Positions 25,594 through 33,277 of a DNA stretch of 38,584 nucleotides are shown in pieces. How positions within the stretch are numbered: position 1 is the stretch's first letter; every line of letters begins with the position of its first letter. The position numbers and the translations under genes were made by a program. Under the pieces are notes generated by a model, which searched no databases, was not told the DNA's origin, and was given only the letters and a program-made list of their open reading frames with translations. The DNA lies in assembly GCA_022821725.1 (NCBI GenBank), contig JAJEDB010000148.1, positions 1 through 38,584 of the forward strand, written 5' to 3'. The DNA comes from Candidatus Poribacteria bacterium (GTDB taxonomy: Bacteria; Poribacteria; WGA-4E; WGA-3G).

Positions 25594-26322
25594 ATGCGAA
25601 CCATCCAGTTGTTAGCCATTTTCATTGTGACGGCTCTATCCGTTATCCTACCGAATTCAGAGGGTGATTCGGACAGATTCACCTTCGTCCGCCTAAGATA
25701 TGGGGGTCAACTCACGAGGCGCAGCAGTTGGCGAGTGGATTGGCCTGCCTCCGACCGGAATTTTATCTGGCAACTCCGCAAACAGACGAATATTGATGCC
25801 GACCCGCGTGAAAAGATTATTGACGTTGGTGCGACGGAGTTGTTTGAATATCCGTTCGCTTACATGCTGGAGGTCGGAAGTCTCAGGTTGAGCTACAAAG
25901 AGGCACAGAATTTACGCGGATATCTTTTACGCGGGGGTTTTATCTTCATTGACGATTTCCACGGGGAACGTGAATGGGCATGGTTTTACAAGGAATTCAA
26001 GAAGATTTTCCCAGAACGAGAACCGGTGGACATTCCGATATCCCATCCGATTTTCCGATGCTTCTTCAAAATCGAAAAACTCATCCAGATTCCGGGACTC
26101 CGTTCACTTTTTAGTGGACGCACCTATGAGAGATACGACGGTTATCCTGCCTACTGTCGCGGGGTTTATGACGACAATGGACGGCTGATGATGATGATTA
26201 ACTTCAATACCGACCTTGGAGACGCCTGGGAACATGCCGCAGAAGATTTATACCCACGGGAGTATTCAAATGCGGCATTGCAGATGGGTATCAATGCGGT
26301 TGTCTATGCCCTCACACACTAA
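25594..26322 (+). CDS. DUF4159 domain-containing secreted protein
   Basis: A 242-residue protein. ATG 25594 gives a clean signal peptide (RTIQLLAIFIVTALSVILP); a longer in-frame start at 25480 would overlap the barrel gene and bury the signal, so it is rejected. The mature part matches DUF4159: FTFVRLRYGG at the start, FEYPFAYM-x-x-VG near residue 90, LRGYLLRGGFIFIDDFHG near 108-125, and a final MGINAVVYALTH. The FIDDFHG segment resembles the glutamine-amidotransferase-like (ThuA/GAT-like) fold expected for the family, but no catalytic Cys is obvious. Function unknown. It directly follows a barrel gene. The relic at 20110-20166 shows that the same gene order once existed downstream of the other barrel gene. 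Confidence 0.85.
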   Translation: MRTIQLLAIFIVTALSVILPNSEGDSDRFTFVRLRYGGQLTRRSSWRVDWPASDRNFIWQLRKQTNIDADPREKIIDVGATELFEYPFAYMLEVGSLRLSYKEAQNLRGYLLRGGFIFIDDFHGEREWAWFYKEFKKIFPEREPVDIPISHPIFRCFFKIEKLIQIPGLRSLFSGRTYERYDGYPAYCRGVYDDNGRLMMMINFNTDLGDAWEHAAEDLYPREYSNAALQMGINAVVYALTH

Positions 26323-26350
26323 CGCGTGCTGATCGTAGAGACGCTGATAT

Positions 26351-26380
26351 TTGAAAAAAATCTTTTGGATATGTTATAAT
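26351..26380 (+). promoter_or_regulatory. Sigma-70 promoter for the PhyH gene at 26443
   Basis: TTGAAA (26351-26356), an 18-base spacer and a perfect TATAAT (26375-26380). Transcription would start near 26387, only 14 bases before the upstream in-frame ATG at 26401 and 56 before the ATG at 26443. This favours the latter start. Confidence 0.7.
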
Positions 26381-26442
26381 GAACGCATCATAAACTTTGA
26401 ATGGGTAGCACGCTTGCATACCCGCAAAATGGAGAAGCATAT

Positions 26443-27216
26443 ATGCTCAGTCGTAAACAGAAATTAGAGTTTTATGAGAACGGCTATCTCTCTATCCCCG
26501 GTGTTGTCCCGCGACTGATGATAGACGCAGCGCGGCAGGCGATTAATCACTCCATCGGTGCTGTCGGTATGAACGAAGGAGACTTAGAGCGCTACCGAGC
26601 GCAATCCTACTGCAGCGAAATTCGTGAAGCCTCTGAGATCGTCGATCTTTTCAATAAAACGCCTATCCTGAAACTGTCAGAGTCATTGATGGGAGAAGGC
26701 AACGTTCAAACGCCGAGTTCAGGACAGATTGCCCTGCGTTTCCCGGGTCCGTTGCACGTGGATCCAAACGAACCGCACGGACACCTTGACGGGTTAGGGA
26801 GCGGTACAAACGGAATGGCAAAAGGGGTGTATCGGCGTGGATTTACCGCACTCGCTGTGGTTTATCTCGCGGATGTCCCCGAACCGTATAGCGGGAACTT
26901 CACTGTTTGGCCGAAATCGCACAGTTTCTTTGCTGACTATTTCAAAAAAGAAGGACATGAGATTTTGGCGAATGGGATGCCGAAACCGGAACTACCGGAG
27001 GGCCCCACACAGATCGTTGGCAAAGCAGGCGATGTGGTCCTCACACATCACCAACTCGTTCACACGGCGGCACCAAACGCTGCAGCGGATATCCGCTACG
27101 CTGTTATCTTCCGGCTGCGACACATTGATTGTGACAAAAACGGGTATGATGCTTACACGGATATCTGGAACGAATGGCCCGGTGTTCAAGAAGCAATCGC
27201 TGGCGTTGATGCCTAA
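26443..27216 (+). CDS. Phytanoyl-CoA dioxygenase (PhyH) family protein
   Basis: A 257-residue PhyH protein. ATG 26443 is preferred to the in-frame ATG at 26401 because GGAGAA lies six bases upstream and the resulting start, MLSRKQKLEFYENGYLSIPG, is the usual opening of the family. The likely metal pair is in PHGHLDGLG (His-Leu-Asp, near residues 113-115). The distal His is in LTHHQLVHTAAPN (near 201-210), with a nearby Arg in IRYAVIFRL for 2-oxoglutarate. An unusually Pro-rich insertion (GMPKPELPEGPTQ) precedes the last strands. Cytoplasmic; substrate unknown. It is convergent with a LamG gene across a shared terminator. Confidence 0.9.
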   Translation: MLSRKQKLEFYENGYLSIPGVVPRLMIDAARQAINHSIGAVGMNEGDLERYRAQSYCSEIREASEIVDLFNKTPILKLSESLMGEGNVQTPSSGQIALRFPGPLHVDPNEPHGHLDGLGSGTNGMAKGVYRRGFTALAVVYLADVPEPYSGNFTVWPKSHSFFADYFKKEGHEILANGMPKPELPEGPTQIVGKAGDVVLTHHQLVHTAAPNAAADIRYAVIFRLRHIDCDKNGYDAYTDIWNEWPGVQEAIAGVDA

Positions 27217-27233
27217 ACTCCTGTTCGGAAAGC

Positions 27234-27268
27234 AAAAAAAATGGGCGGCATTTGTCATGCCACCCATT
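27234..27268 (-). terminator. Intrinsic terminator for the LamG gene (minus strand)
   Basis: TGGGCGGCAT (27242-27251) pairs with ATGCCACCCA (27257-27266) with one mismatch and two flanking A-T pairs. The A8 run at 27234-27241 reads as a T8 tail on the minus strand. It could also slow transcription from the convergent PhyH gene, though no T run follows in that direction. Confidence 0.8.
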
Positions 27269-27280
27269 CACTTTCTACCT

Positions 27281-28102
27281 CTACTGAAGGTCCTTAATGT
27301 ATCCCCAAGTTGTGCTTAATTTGCCCTTGGGATCAACGTCAAAGGGGTTCTCGGGTCCACTGGCAAGATGTTCAATCTCTTTTTCAGACAGCGGACGGTG
27401 GAACAACATAAACTCATCCAAAATTCCTTTGTATGCCCATGTTGGTCCTGTGGCTGCATCGAATGCGCCTGCCTCTGACCCAATCCCGATGAATCCATAC
27501 CGTGCTTGTCCTGCGCCGATGACTTTTGCGGGTGCATCTTCCTCTTGATCTAATTCCCCATCAACGTATATCCGCTTCTTTTTCCCGTCGAACGTTGCTG
27601 CGAGATGGTGCCATTTATCATCGGCGACATCCGTCTCACCGAACCAATCGTGGCAACACGGACAACAGGTGTCGAAAGCAACAAAGGTTGTGCCTGCATT
27701 GCCACCGACGTCATCACCGACAGCGAAACGGAAGAATTCGCTTCGATCCCAGGACGCAATCATGCCTCTCTGATCCGCCTTAGCCCATGCGACGATACTA
27801 AACTCTTTAATCGGATCGACATATTGGTGCTCTCGGACTGAAATGTAACTCGTTGCGACGCCGGGAAACTCCATGCCTTCCCCGACTTTGCCTTTCACCG
27901 ATTCGACATCGTTGTTTTTGATAAGCCCGTCATTCCCGTTCCCGGACACATCAAGCACATCGTCCCCCTTGAGGGTGTCTTTGTTGAAACTGTAGTAGAT
28001 GATGAGATCATCCTCTTTGACCACTTGGGCATGGGTCATCAACACCGGTCCCATCAAAATTAGGATTGACATCACTAAGCTGAACGTAAGAGCAGTTTTC
28101 AT
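27281..28102 (-). CDS. Secreted LamG (concanavalin-like) domain protein
   Basis: A 273-residue protein. ATG 28102 gives a typical signal peptide (MKTALTFSLVMSILILMGPV, cut near THAQ) eight bases after AAGGAGA; an upstream in-frame start at 28138 is less likely. The mature chain is a single Laminin_G_3 domain: LIIYYSFNKDTLKGDDVLDVSG, EFSIVAWAKADQRG, then WHHLAATFDGKKKRIYVDGE and the closing GILDEFMLFHRPLSEKEI. It ends with the tail TTWGYIKDLQ, close to TTWAYLKAGR of the frameshifted LamG gene at 29860, so the two are paralogues. A CCPCC cluster near residue 146 is unusual in this fold and may bind metal or form disulfides. Carbohydrate or surface binding is inferred. Confidence 0.85.
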   Translation of the reverse strand: MKTALTFSLVMSILILMGPVLMTHAQVVKEDDLIIYYSFNKDTLKGDDVLDVSGNGNDGLIKNNDVESVKGKVGEGMEFPGVATSYISVREHQYVDPIKEFSIVAWAKADQRGMIASWDRSEFFRFAVGDDVGGNAGTTFVAFDTCCPCCHDWFGETDVADDKWHHLAATFDGKKKRIYVDGELDQEEDAPAKVIGAGQARYGFIGIGSEAGAFDAATGPTWAYKGILDEFMLFHRPLSEKEIEHLASGPENPFDVDPKGKLSTTWGYIKDLQ

Positions 28103-28493
28103 TGGAAGTCTCCTTTTGTAATAAGAGGTACACGTCATGAGTGTATGCTGTTAAAACCGTTCATGTTCCAAAAGGCGGAAATGGCGAACTTTTCTCGAAT
28201 AGATTTGACCAAATAAGTGAAAGCGACATAGGAATGCCTCCTTGGGAACGCACCAAGTTACGGTTGCAATAACCCAAGTTGCTCCTAAAAGGGTATAAAC
28301 GCCTATAAGTTGCTTCCAAAACCATGGGAACATCTTTAGAGTGCTTCTATCCTGCCACAGATCAAAGTGCTAAAAAGGGGTTCTCATGGACCTAATATTG
28401 TCCGCTCCTATACAATTTGAGATGTTCATTTAATCTCAAGCTGATTGCAATATATAACAAAAAACATAAAAAAACAACAATTTTTTCCTGTCT
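28103..28493. other. Gene-free interval of about 390 bases
   Basis: No convincing gene, RNA or repeat is seen. A 60-codon minus-strand frame at 28151-28333 lacks a ribosome-binding site and resembles nothing recognisable. The AT-rich right end near 28444-28490 follows the convergent-side stop of the PhyH gene at 28494 and may terminate its transcription, but no clear hairpin is visible. Confidence 0.5.
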
Positions 28494-29330
28494 TTAGGAA
28501 TATCCCCCGACCCCTAACAGCATCCGTTCTTCCAAATCTGCCTCTTTCAGGAAGGTGTGGGTTAACCCATCTTCGGGTTGTGCGCCACCGTGGGGCGATT
28601 TCCGGAGCCATGTCGGCGTATAGCTTAAAATTAACATTCTCCGTTTGGCGTTTAGCGTCGGTAAGCCCCGATGCCAGAGATTGCCGTGGATCAGCACGCC
28701 GCCCCCCGCTTTCACTCGTAGTTCGACTTCACCTTCCACGGATTGGTAACTATTCGGTGTTGCCTTGTCTAACCAGTCATGCGATCCAGGGACGACTGCG
28801 ACGGCGCCGGTATCTTCGTTCAGATCATCCAGATAGATGAGGCAATCAATACAGTGCGGACGTGAAAACCACGGCGGTAATGGGTTAGATACAACACGTA
28901 AATGTTGATGCCACGGCGTTTGATGCTCCCGATCCTCACCTGGGTAAGTAATGCGTGCGCTCAGGCCTCGCAACCGGACAAGCGGTCCCATCATCGCACG
29001 GGCAATTGTTAAAGTCGGTTGAAATTTTAAGAGATCAAGGAATGCTTCATCTTTGTCCATGAGATGACGTGGAATGAAGCCCCACCCCCGCTTACCCGCC
29101 ATCGCATTATCTCGTTTTTCCCACTCATGTTCCTCCAAGCGATCCAGAGCATCCCTTAGTTTTTGGAGTGCTTCGCCTTGAAAGAGTCCCTCACGAACGA
29201 GATACCCGGTTTCGGCGAACGCCTGCAATTCTTCGGGGTTCGCGTGCACGTCAATTTCCCAGTGTCCCCCGGATTCCGCATCTGGATTGTGCTCGTTTAG
29301 CACTTCGTACTCGAGTTTATGTCGTTCCAT
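28494..29330 (-). CDS. PhyH-family protein with a His-x-His in place of His-x-Asp
   Basis: A 278-residue PhyH-family protein. The position of the metal-binding HxD reads WHQH (His141-Gln-His143), where the paralogues at 1366 and 31446 read WHQD. The distal His is in GNLWHRGLP (near residue 222), followed by KRRML for the co-substrate. Loss of the acidic ligand occurs in halogenase-like enzymes (Ala or Gly) and in inactive relatives; His at this position is unusual. It could still bind iron as a three-His site or be non-catalytic. The N-terminus is longer than in its paralogues, with about 30 residues before the usual ELQAFAETGYLV. The ATG at 29330 follows GAGGG. Downstream of it only the 390-base gene-free interval is seen. 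Confidence 0.88.
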   Translation of the reverse strand: MERHKLEYEVLNEHNPDAESGGHWEIDVHANPEELQAFAETGYLVREGLFQGEALQKLRDALDRLEEHEWEKRDNAMAGKRGWGFIPRHLMDKDEAFLDLLKFQPTLTIARAMMGPLVRLRGLSARITYPGEDREHQTPWHQHLRVVSNPLPPWFSRPHCIDCLIYLDDLNEDTGAVAVVPGSHDWLDKATPNSYQSVEGEVELRVKAGGGVLIHGNLWHRGLPTLNAKRRMLILSYTPTWLRKSPHGGAQPEDGLTHTFLKEADLEERMLLGVGGYS

Positions 29331-29387
29331 ATTTCCCTCTTAAGTATTAATGTTCAAGTAATCGCGGGTTTTAAAATACGCAATTAA

Positions 29388-29783
29388 TCAACGGTCCTCA
29401 AGACTTCCGAATAACTCTCGATATACAGGTAAAGCAAGATCCAATTTTAATGCTTCCTTAATTCCAAACCATCCGATCACCGAGTGCTCCTCTGGTTGTA
29501 GACACTCTGGTTTACCTTTCCAATCCGTCACGACAAATACATGGTAGGTGTGATCATTATTAGCATCAAATAGGGTTGAAATGTGTTCAAACTGAATTGG
29601 CGTAACACCAATTTCTTCTTGCAGTTCCCTGATGAGTGTCTGTCCGAGTGTTTCATCATTTTCGCAGTGTCCACCAATCATGTCCCAGACATTCGGATAG
29701 GAAGTTCGGTGTTTAGACCTTTTGCCCAACAGAATTTTTCTGTTCCTGAACAAGATTCCGAGAGCACAAACTTTTAATTCCAC
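29388..29783 (-). CDS. NUDIX hydrolase
   Basis: A 131-residue single-domain NUDIX protein. The NUDIX box is complete: Gly38, Glu44, Arg52-Glu53, Glu56-Glu57, Gly59 (segment starting GHCENDETLG and ending RELQEEIGV), so the divalent-metal and pyrophosphate-cleaving residues are present. Family members hydrolyse nucleoside diphosphates linked to another group, often damaged nucleotides or nucleotide sugars; no specific substrate can be read. The start is a GTG at 29783 with an AAGGAT site upstream. It is cytoplasmic, and the length is normal. It lies between the frameshifted LamG gene and a PhyH gene, all on the minus strand. Confidence 0.9.
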   Translation of the reverse strand: MELKVCALGILFRNRKILLGKRSKHRTSYPNVWDMIGGHCENDETLGQTLIRELQEEIGVTPIQFEHISTLFDANNDHTYHVFVVTDWKGKPECLQPEEHSVIGWFGIKEALKLDLALPVYRELFGSLEDR

Positions 29784-29859
29784 AGTTTATCCTTGCATAG
29801 AGAACAGTCTGGAACATATAGAAATATAGTAGGCGTATTTCGCATGTACTTTCATGTGC

Positions 29860-30623
29860 CTATCGTCCGGCTTTTAGATATGCCCATGTGGTAGTTGCCT
29901 TCCGTGCGGCATCCACTGCGAGTTGTATGCCATCACTCATATCACGTTTAATTTCGTCGGCAGAAAGCGCAACACTCAAAATTTGAAGCTCATCAATGAA
30001 TCCATCAATACCGTTTCCAATACGGAGCGGTGCGTCGTTTGTTTCGGGATTTTTCGTAAAATCGCCGGAACCTTCCTCTTTGCTATTGACATATAATCGG
30101 AGAGCTTTCTTGTCGTAGGTGAGTGCAACGTGATGCCATTTTTCATCAACGACATTGGTGGCACTTTCCAATTCAACGGCATCTGTGTTTCCACCACTCG
30201 CAAAAATGCCGTATATTTTGCCGCCCCACATTTTCAGTGTATAATTTCGTGTTGCTCGGTCATTTCCAATCTGTTTATAGGCGATGTTCTGCTCACCCCC
30301 CCCGTATCGTTCAAGAATTTAACCCACGCGGCAACTGTGAATGTCTCTAAGTTCAACGTGTCCGTATGTTCAACCTCAAGATAAGTACCGGGCTTAAAAC
30401 CAACCGCCTTGCCGAACTTTCCCGTGTCCCATTCCAGTTTTCCAGCAGCGACCTTGGCAGTGTGTCCATTTCCAGAACTGTCCTCGGCTACGTCGCCTTG
30501 TCCTTCATCGAAAAACCAGATGCCAACCGCATCGGGATGCTGTCCGTGCACCGGTGTAGAAACCACGAAAAAAGACAAAGTACCGATAAGAAAAAACAGT
30601 GAAAAAAGTAAATTCAGTTTCAT
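29860..30623 (-). pseudogene. LamG-domain secreted protein, broken by a one-base shift in a G8 tract
   Basis: Two overlapping frames form one LamG protein. The first (30623 down to the break) has a signal peptide (LLFSLFFLIGTLSFFVVSTP), a LamG start (AVGIWFFDEGQGDVAEDSSG) and TFTVAAWVKFLNDTGG. The second continues GGEQNIAYKQIGNDRATRN and MWGGKIYGIFASGG to WHHVALTYDKKALRLYVN, IDGFIDELQILSVALSADEI and the tail TTWAYLKAGR. They meet at C8 on the plus strand (30296-30303, G8 in the gene); a ninth base would give a continuous protein of 254 residues, similar in size and ending to the intact paralogue at 27281. As written, translation stops at 30234 after 129 residues. No other damage is seen, so the break is recent, reversible or an assembly error. 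The start follows AGGGGAT. Confidence 0.85.
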
Positions 30624-30653
30624 TTTACAAATCCCCTTTTCTCTATGAATGCG

Positions 30654-31412
30654 TCAAATTGTCGGCATCACATTCCCACCGCACACAGGGATATACGCCC
30701 CTGTGATGTAACTCGCGAGGTCTGACGCGAGGAAAAGCACGGTGTTGGCAATTTCTTGGGCAGTTCCACGCCGTTGCATCGGGACTTTACGCCAATAATG
30801 TGCGTCGGACGCGCTGGCTTCACTTTTTTCACTGACAGTCCATCCGGGGGCAACTTGGTTGACAGTAACACCGTGCGCACCGACCTCTTTAGCGAGCACT
30901 CGCAAGACGCCGTCCATACCTCGCTTTCCCGATGTGTAGGCACTCTGCCTCTCAAAGTTTTGCATTGAACATTCTGTATTAATGCTGACAACCCGTCCCC
31001 ATCCGGATTCGATCATCGCGGGGACAAAGGCTTGTGCCATGTATACATTGTGCAGAACGCAAGACTGGAACTGGCTTTCGTAGTCTTCGGCGGGCTGTTC
31101 TAAAACGGAAGTCCAGTTATACTGAATGACGGCATTATTGACGATGATGTCTGCCGCACCGAGTTGCTCTGAGACAGCATCACGCATAGCGTTTATCGAC
31201 TCCTGATCCGTGACATCCGCCTGGACGACGGCGGCTCGGACACCTCTGGCGATGATTTCGTCGTGCAGAAGTCGTGCCGTTGCTTGGTCCCGGTAGTAGC
31301 AGATCGCAATATCGGCGCCCGCTTCCGCCAAGGTCCTCACCATCACGCGTCCTAATGCGCCTGAACCGCCTGTAATTACTGCTACTCTATTGGAAAGGTC
31401 AATCGGAATCAT
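30654..31412 (-). CDS. Short-chain dehydrogenase/reductase (SDR), classical type
   Basis: A 252-residue classical SDR of standard length. The cofactor motif TGGSGALG is at residues 14-21, with acidic DV near 67-68 (adenine site) and NNA at 92-94. The active-site Tyr159 and Lys163 are in YTSGK. The residue 13 positions before the Tyr, normally Ser, is Thr146 in the segment SINTECS; a Thr here is tolerated in some SDRs, and Ser149 is nearby. The C-terminus reads ITGAYIPVCGGNVM, as in 3-ketoacyl reductase-like family members. The lack of an Arg in the loop after the first Gly motif fits NAD preference, but this is weak evidence. ATG 31412 follows AGGGAG. It neighbours PhyH and LamG genes; joint action is not shown. 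Confidence 0.92.
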   Translation of the reverse strand: MIPIDLSNRVAVITGGSGALGRVMVRTLAEAGADIAICYYRDQATARLLHDEIIARGVRAAVVQADVTDQESINAMRDAVSEQLGAADIIVNNAVIQYNWTSVLEQPAEDYESQFQSCVLHNVYMAQAFVPAMIESGWGRVVSINTECSMQNFERQSAYTSGKRGMDGVLRVLAKEVGAHGVTVNQVAPGWTVSEKSEASASDAHYWRKVPMQRRGTAQEIANTVLFLASDLASYITGAYIPVCGGNVMPTI

Positions 31413-31445
31413 TACCGCTCCCTATTTTAAAGATACCGCGCCGTG

Positions 31446-32234
31446 TTATGGCTGCAAGAAATCACCGGGAATACGAGACATCGGATAATTTGCGTCTTCG
31501 TCGCGACTCGCAACGACTTCCGGTATTTCTCTATCCCAATAGTCTGGCACAGTATTCGGACGGCTATGCCATGCGAGGATTAGGGTGCGTCGAACGTCGG
31601 TAAAGTTTCTGTGGGCGGAGTGTAGGATACGCGCGTCCGCCATCACCAACGACCCTGCTTTCGCACAGATATCCACTTGAGCCGGGTGATCACTGAACAT
31701 GATGGGATGATCTTCATCAATGAACCGCGCCCCCTGCTCATGCGCCGGCACCAATATGTCGTGTAAATCGATGCGCTTGCGATGCGTTCCGGGAATGACC
31801 TTTAAACAGCCATTTTCTCGATTCGTATCTGTCAGATAATAGTTAAGGAAAATCGTCTGTGGCCACGGTGCGCAACTCAGTGGATCGTTCCAGCGCATCC
31901 AATCTTGATGCCAATAGAGCGGGGGTCCCCCGGATTCCTTCGTCAGAATAATGATTCCACCCGATGATACAAAATCGCCAAATCCGATCTGTTCGAGTGC
32001 GTCACGTGAAGGTTGCCACTCCAGCAATTTTTGAATATGCGTGTTATCCTCACCGCGGACATTGACGTGCTGTCCTTGATAGATAACATCCTCCGGTTCT
32101 ACGTGTCCTGCGATCAGTCGTTCCGATTCGTCTCGGAGTTCCTGTAGAAATTCCTCTGACAGAACATCATCAACAACACAGAACCCCTCTTCGATCATTT
32201 GTTCCCGCTTTTGTATAGCGACTTCAGGTGTCAT
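31446..32234 (-). CDS. Phytanoyl-CoA dioxygenase (PhyH) family protein
   Basis: A 262-residue PhyH protein. ATG 32234 is chosen over the adjacent GTG at 32237 because it lies six bases from GGAG. The metal pair is in YWHQDWMRW (near residues 128-132), and the distal His is in ARILHSAHRNF (near 206-209), followed by VRRTLIL with the expected Arg. ENGCLKVIPGTHRK, the conserved turn before the long loop, is typical of the family. All catalytic residues are present. It shares strand with the SDR gene downstream (33 bases), so the two are probably co-transcribed and may act on the same or consecutive metabolites; the substrate is unknown. Confidence 0.92.
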   Translation of the reverse strand: MTPEVAIQKREQMIEEGFCVVDDVLSEEFLQELRDESERLIAGHVEPEDVIYQGQHVNVRGEDNTHIQKLLEWQPSRDALEQIGFGDFVSSGGIIILTKESGGPPLYWHQDWMRWNDPLSCAPWPQTIFLNYYLTDTNRENGCLKVIPGTHRKRIDLHDILVPAHEQGARFIDEDHPIMFSDHPAQVDICAKAGSLVMADARILHSAHRNFTDVRRTLILAWHSRPNTVPDYWDREIPEVVASRDEDANYPMSRIPGDFLQP

Positions 32235-32374
32235 CACACGCTCCTTTACCTATAAATGTGATTCTGAAACTAACTCTAATCAGGTGTAGCTTGAAAGTTT
32301 GCTTTATTTTATACGAATTTGCGGGAGAAGACAACATTTTTTTTCAGTTGGCTCTGTTATCCTTTGCAAGAATC

Positions 32375-32419
32375 GGGGTTACAAACCCCTCCCACAAACG
32401 CGCCCCTCCCACAAACGCG
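32375..32419. repeat. Small hairpin plus 17-bp perfect tandem duplication
   Basis: GGGGTT (32375-32380) pairs with AACCCC (32384-32389). CCCCTCCCACAAACGCG occurs at 32386-32402 and again, identical, at 32403-32419. It lies in the 280-base divergent interval between two oppositely oriented genes; apart from the promoter at 32463 nothing else is seen there. Confidence 0.7.
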
Positions 32420-32462
32420 ATTCAGGACAATTGAATGACTCTGTTCGCTGTAGCGATGAATC

Positions 32463-32491
32463 TTGACTGACTTCCCATTTTATGCTATACT
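32463..32491 (+). promoter_or_regulatory. Sigma-70 promoter for the MNT-HEPN operon
   Basis: TTGACT (32463-32468), a 17-base spacer and TATACT (32486-32491). A consensus AGGAGG ribosome site follows at 32502-32507, eight bases before the ATG at 32516. Three genes follow closely. Confidence 0.75.
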
Positions 32492-32515
32492 TTGAGAAAA
32501 TAGGAGGCAGGGCAG

Positions 32516-33274
32516 ATGGTTAGTCGTGAGGACATTCAAGCAACGTGTGATGACATCGTGCGTGAATTCGAACCCCTACAGGTTATTCTGTTTGGGTCGT
32601 ATGCGTATGGCACGCCAACTGAAGATTCAGATGTCGATCTGCTGGTCGTCATGGAGGTTCCTGAGTCGGAGACGCGCCGTCGAACCGTGGAAATTCGGCA
32701 GCGTATCCCACGCCGTTTCCCTATGGATTTGCTGGTGCGGTCACCAGAGGAACTCGCTTATCGTATTTCATACAACGATTGGTTTCTCCGAGAAATCACG
32801 GAAAAAGGAGAAGTGCTTTATGAATCCAGAGGTCTTTTCAAGAAAATCTGGGAAAAGGAAAGAGCGATGATGAATCCGTTAGCGTTGGAATGGGTACAGA
32901 AGGCTGAAGGCGATTATGCAGCGATAGCATTGCATCAACAAGTCGCATCACCGAATTTCGATATGCTCTGTTTCCATGCCCAGCAGTGTATTGAAAAATA
33001 CCTCAAAGCGTGGCTTCAAGAGGCGAACATCCCTTTCTCAAAAACACATGATTTGGAAACATTACTGGATTTAATAGCACCTACTGTTCCCGCTTGGCGG
33101 ACTTGGCAAACTGAATTTGCAAAGATTTCCGATCATGCAGTGGATCTCCGCTATCCGGGTAAGTTCGCCACTGCCCCTGAGGCACAACACGCGGTACATG
33201 TATGTAACGAGGTGCGTCAAGCGATTCGAGCCGAACTGAAACTCCCTCAAAACCCATCAGAAAGGCAGGTGTAG
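32516..33274 (+). CDS. Fused minimal nucleotidyltransferase (MNT) and HEPN protein
   Basis: A 252-residue fusion. Residues 5-105 are a minimal nucleotidyltransferase with a complete GS-x10-D-x-D motif (Gly27-Ser28, Asp39, Asp41) and a third acidic candidate, Asp71 (PMDLLV). Residues about 122-245 form a HEPN domain (PF05168-like): LEWVQKAEGDYAAI, CFHAQQCIEKYLKAWL, then KTHDLETLL and DHAVDLRYPG. The R-x4-H ribonuclease motif of HepT toxins is not evident, so an RNase role is doubtful. MNT and HEPN usually occur as separate neighbouring genes, for example in MntA-HepT toxin-antitoxin pairs where the MNT AMPylates the HEPN toxin; one chain could do this in cis. The stop is three bases before the next ATG, so it is coupled to a PhyH gene. 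Confidence 0.88.
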   Translation: MVSREDIQATCDDIVREFEPLQVILFGSYAYGTPTEDSDVDLLVVMEVPESETRRRTVEIRQRIPRRFPMDLLVRSPEELAYRISYNDWFLREITEKGEVLYESRGLFKKIWEKERAMMNPLALEWVQKAEGDYAAIALHQQVASPNFDMLCFHAQQCIEKYLKAWLQEANIPFSKTHDLETLLDLIAPTVPAWRTWQTEFAKISDHAVDLRYPGKFATAPEAQHAVHVCNEVRQAIRAELKLPQNPSERQV

Positions 33275-33277
33275 CAC

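Noticed and set aside
28151..28333. A 60-codon minus-strand frame between the LamG and PhyH genes
   Set aside because: No ribosome-binding site, no recognisable family and an odd composition; it is most likely a chance frame in a gene-free interval.
32386..32419. Possible CRISPR or short tandem array at the 17-bp duplication
   Set aside because: Only two adjacent copies with no spacers and no cas genes; it is a simple tandem duplication.
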